Shown: one piece after another, positions 6,130 through 6,159 of the stretch
Layout of the letters: every line of letters begins with the position of its first letter
Numbering within the stretch: position 1 is the first letter of the stretch
DNA from: Planctomycetaceae bacterium
Lineage (GTDB): Bacteria > Planctomycetota > Planctomycetia > Planctomycetales > Planctomycetaceae
DNA: 6,159 bases
Direction: 5' to 3'
Assembly (NCBI GenBank): GCA_003445035.1
Contig: DLVV01000342.1
Span: 3,335 to 9,493, forward strand
Notes under the pieces: generated by a model
What the model saw: only the letters and a program-made list of their open reading frames with translations
What the model was told of the DNA's origin: nothing
Databases searched by the model: none
Position numbers and translations under genes: made by a program

Positions 6130-6159
6130 ATGCAACACGTTCCCGGTTTCAACCTCGCC
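6130..6159 (+). CDS. N-terminus of a following gene, probably a DUF1501 protein (partial)
   Basis: The ATG at 6130 opens a frame (MQHVPGFNLA) that runs off the window after ten codons. The assignment rests on context. In planctomycetes, PSCyt1/PSCyt2/PSD1 genes are very often followed directly by a gene for a DUF1501 protein, a secreted sulfatase-like family usually exported by the twin-arginine route. The gap is 55 bp and a good AAGGA site precedes the start. The ten residues themselves carry no diagnostic motif, and a twin-arginine signal, if present, would lie further in. That a gene starts here is fairly likely; that it is DUF1501 is inference. Confidence 0.55.
   Translation, partial: MQHVPGFNLA

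Noticed and set aside
4911..6152. 413-codon minus-strand open frame opposite PSD1
   Set aside because: Same cause: it mirrors the conserved PSD1 coding frame and runs into the following gap by chance.
1..6159. CRISPR array, insertion sequence, tRNA/rRNA, phage or toxin-antitoxin genes
   Set aside because: No spaced direct repeats, transposase, terminal inverted repeats, tRNA-like cloverleaf sequence or related protein motifs were seen on either strand.

Overview
The window looks like chromosomal DNA of a planctomycete (Planctomycetota). It is GC-rich with strongly GC-biased third codon positions. The decisive marker is a 993-residue secreted protein with the PSCyt1 - PSCyt2 (DUF1549) - PSD1 (DUF1553) architecture, a family characteristic of this phylum. 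The EF-G in the window also resembles the spirochaete/planctomycete/deltaproteobacterial (spd) and mitochondrial EF-G1 type rather than the E. coli type.

Layout, left to right. Positions 1-150 (+) hold the last 49 codons of an unrecognised gene. It converges, with only 30 bp between stop codons, on an intact elongation factor G gene (181-2433, -). A 659-bp intergenic region (2434-3092) separates the EF-G start from a divergently transcribed gene. I see no convincing gene in it, but it holds a perfect 12-bp palindrome, a nested inverted repeat, an AT-rich promoter-like element and a Shine-Dalgarno site. The PSCyt1/PSCyt2/PSD1 gene follows (3093-6074, +). At 6130 (+), after a 55-bp gap and a matching AAGGA ribosome-binding site, the first ten codons of another gene run off the edge. 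By the usual planctomycete arrangement this is probably a DUF1501 protein.

Functionally there are two unrelated units. The EF-G gene is a stand-alone translation factor outside any str-type operon. It carries a 47-residue, very acidic, partly tandem-repeated insertion between its GTPase domain and domain II. The rightward unit looks like the start of a two-gene operon for an exported c-type-cytochrome-like protein and a putative DUF1501 partner. The biochemical role of such pairs is not firmly established.

I found no mobile element, CRISPR array, tRNA or rRNA. No clearly new multi-gene system is visible. The most unusual features are the acidic insertion in EF-G, the beta-rich module between the PSCyt2 and PSD1 domains, and the organised but gene-free divergent intergenic region.
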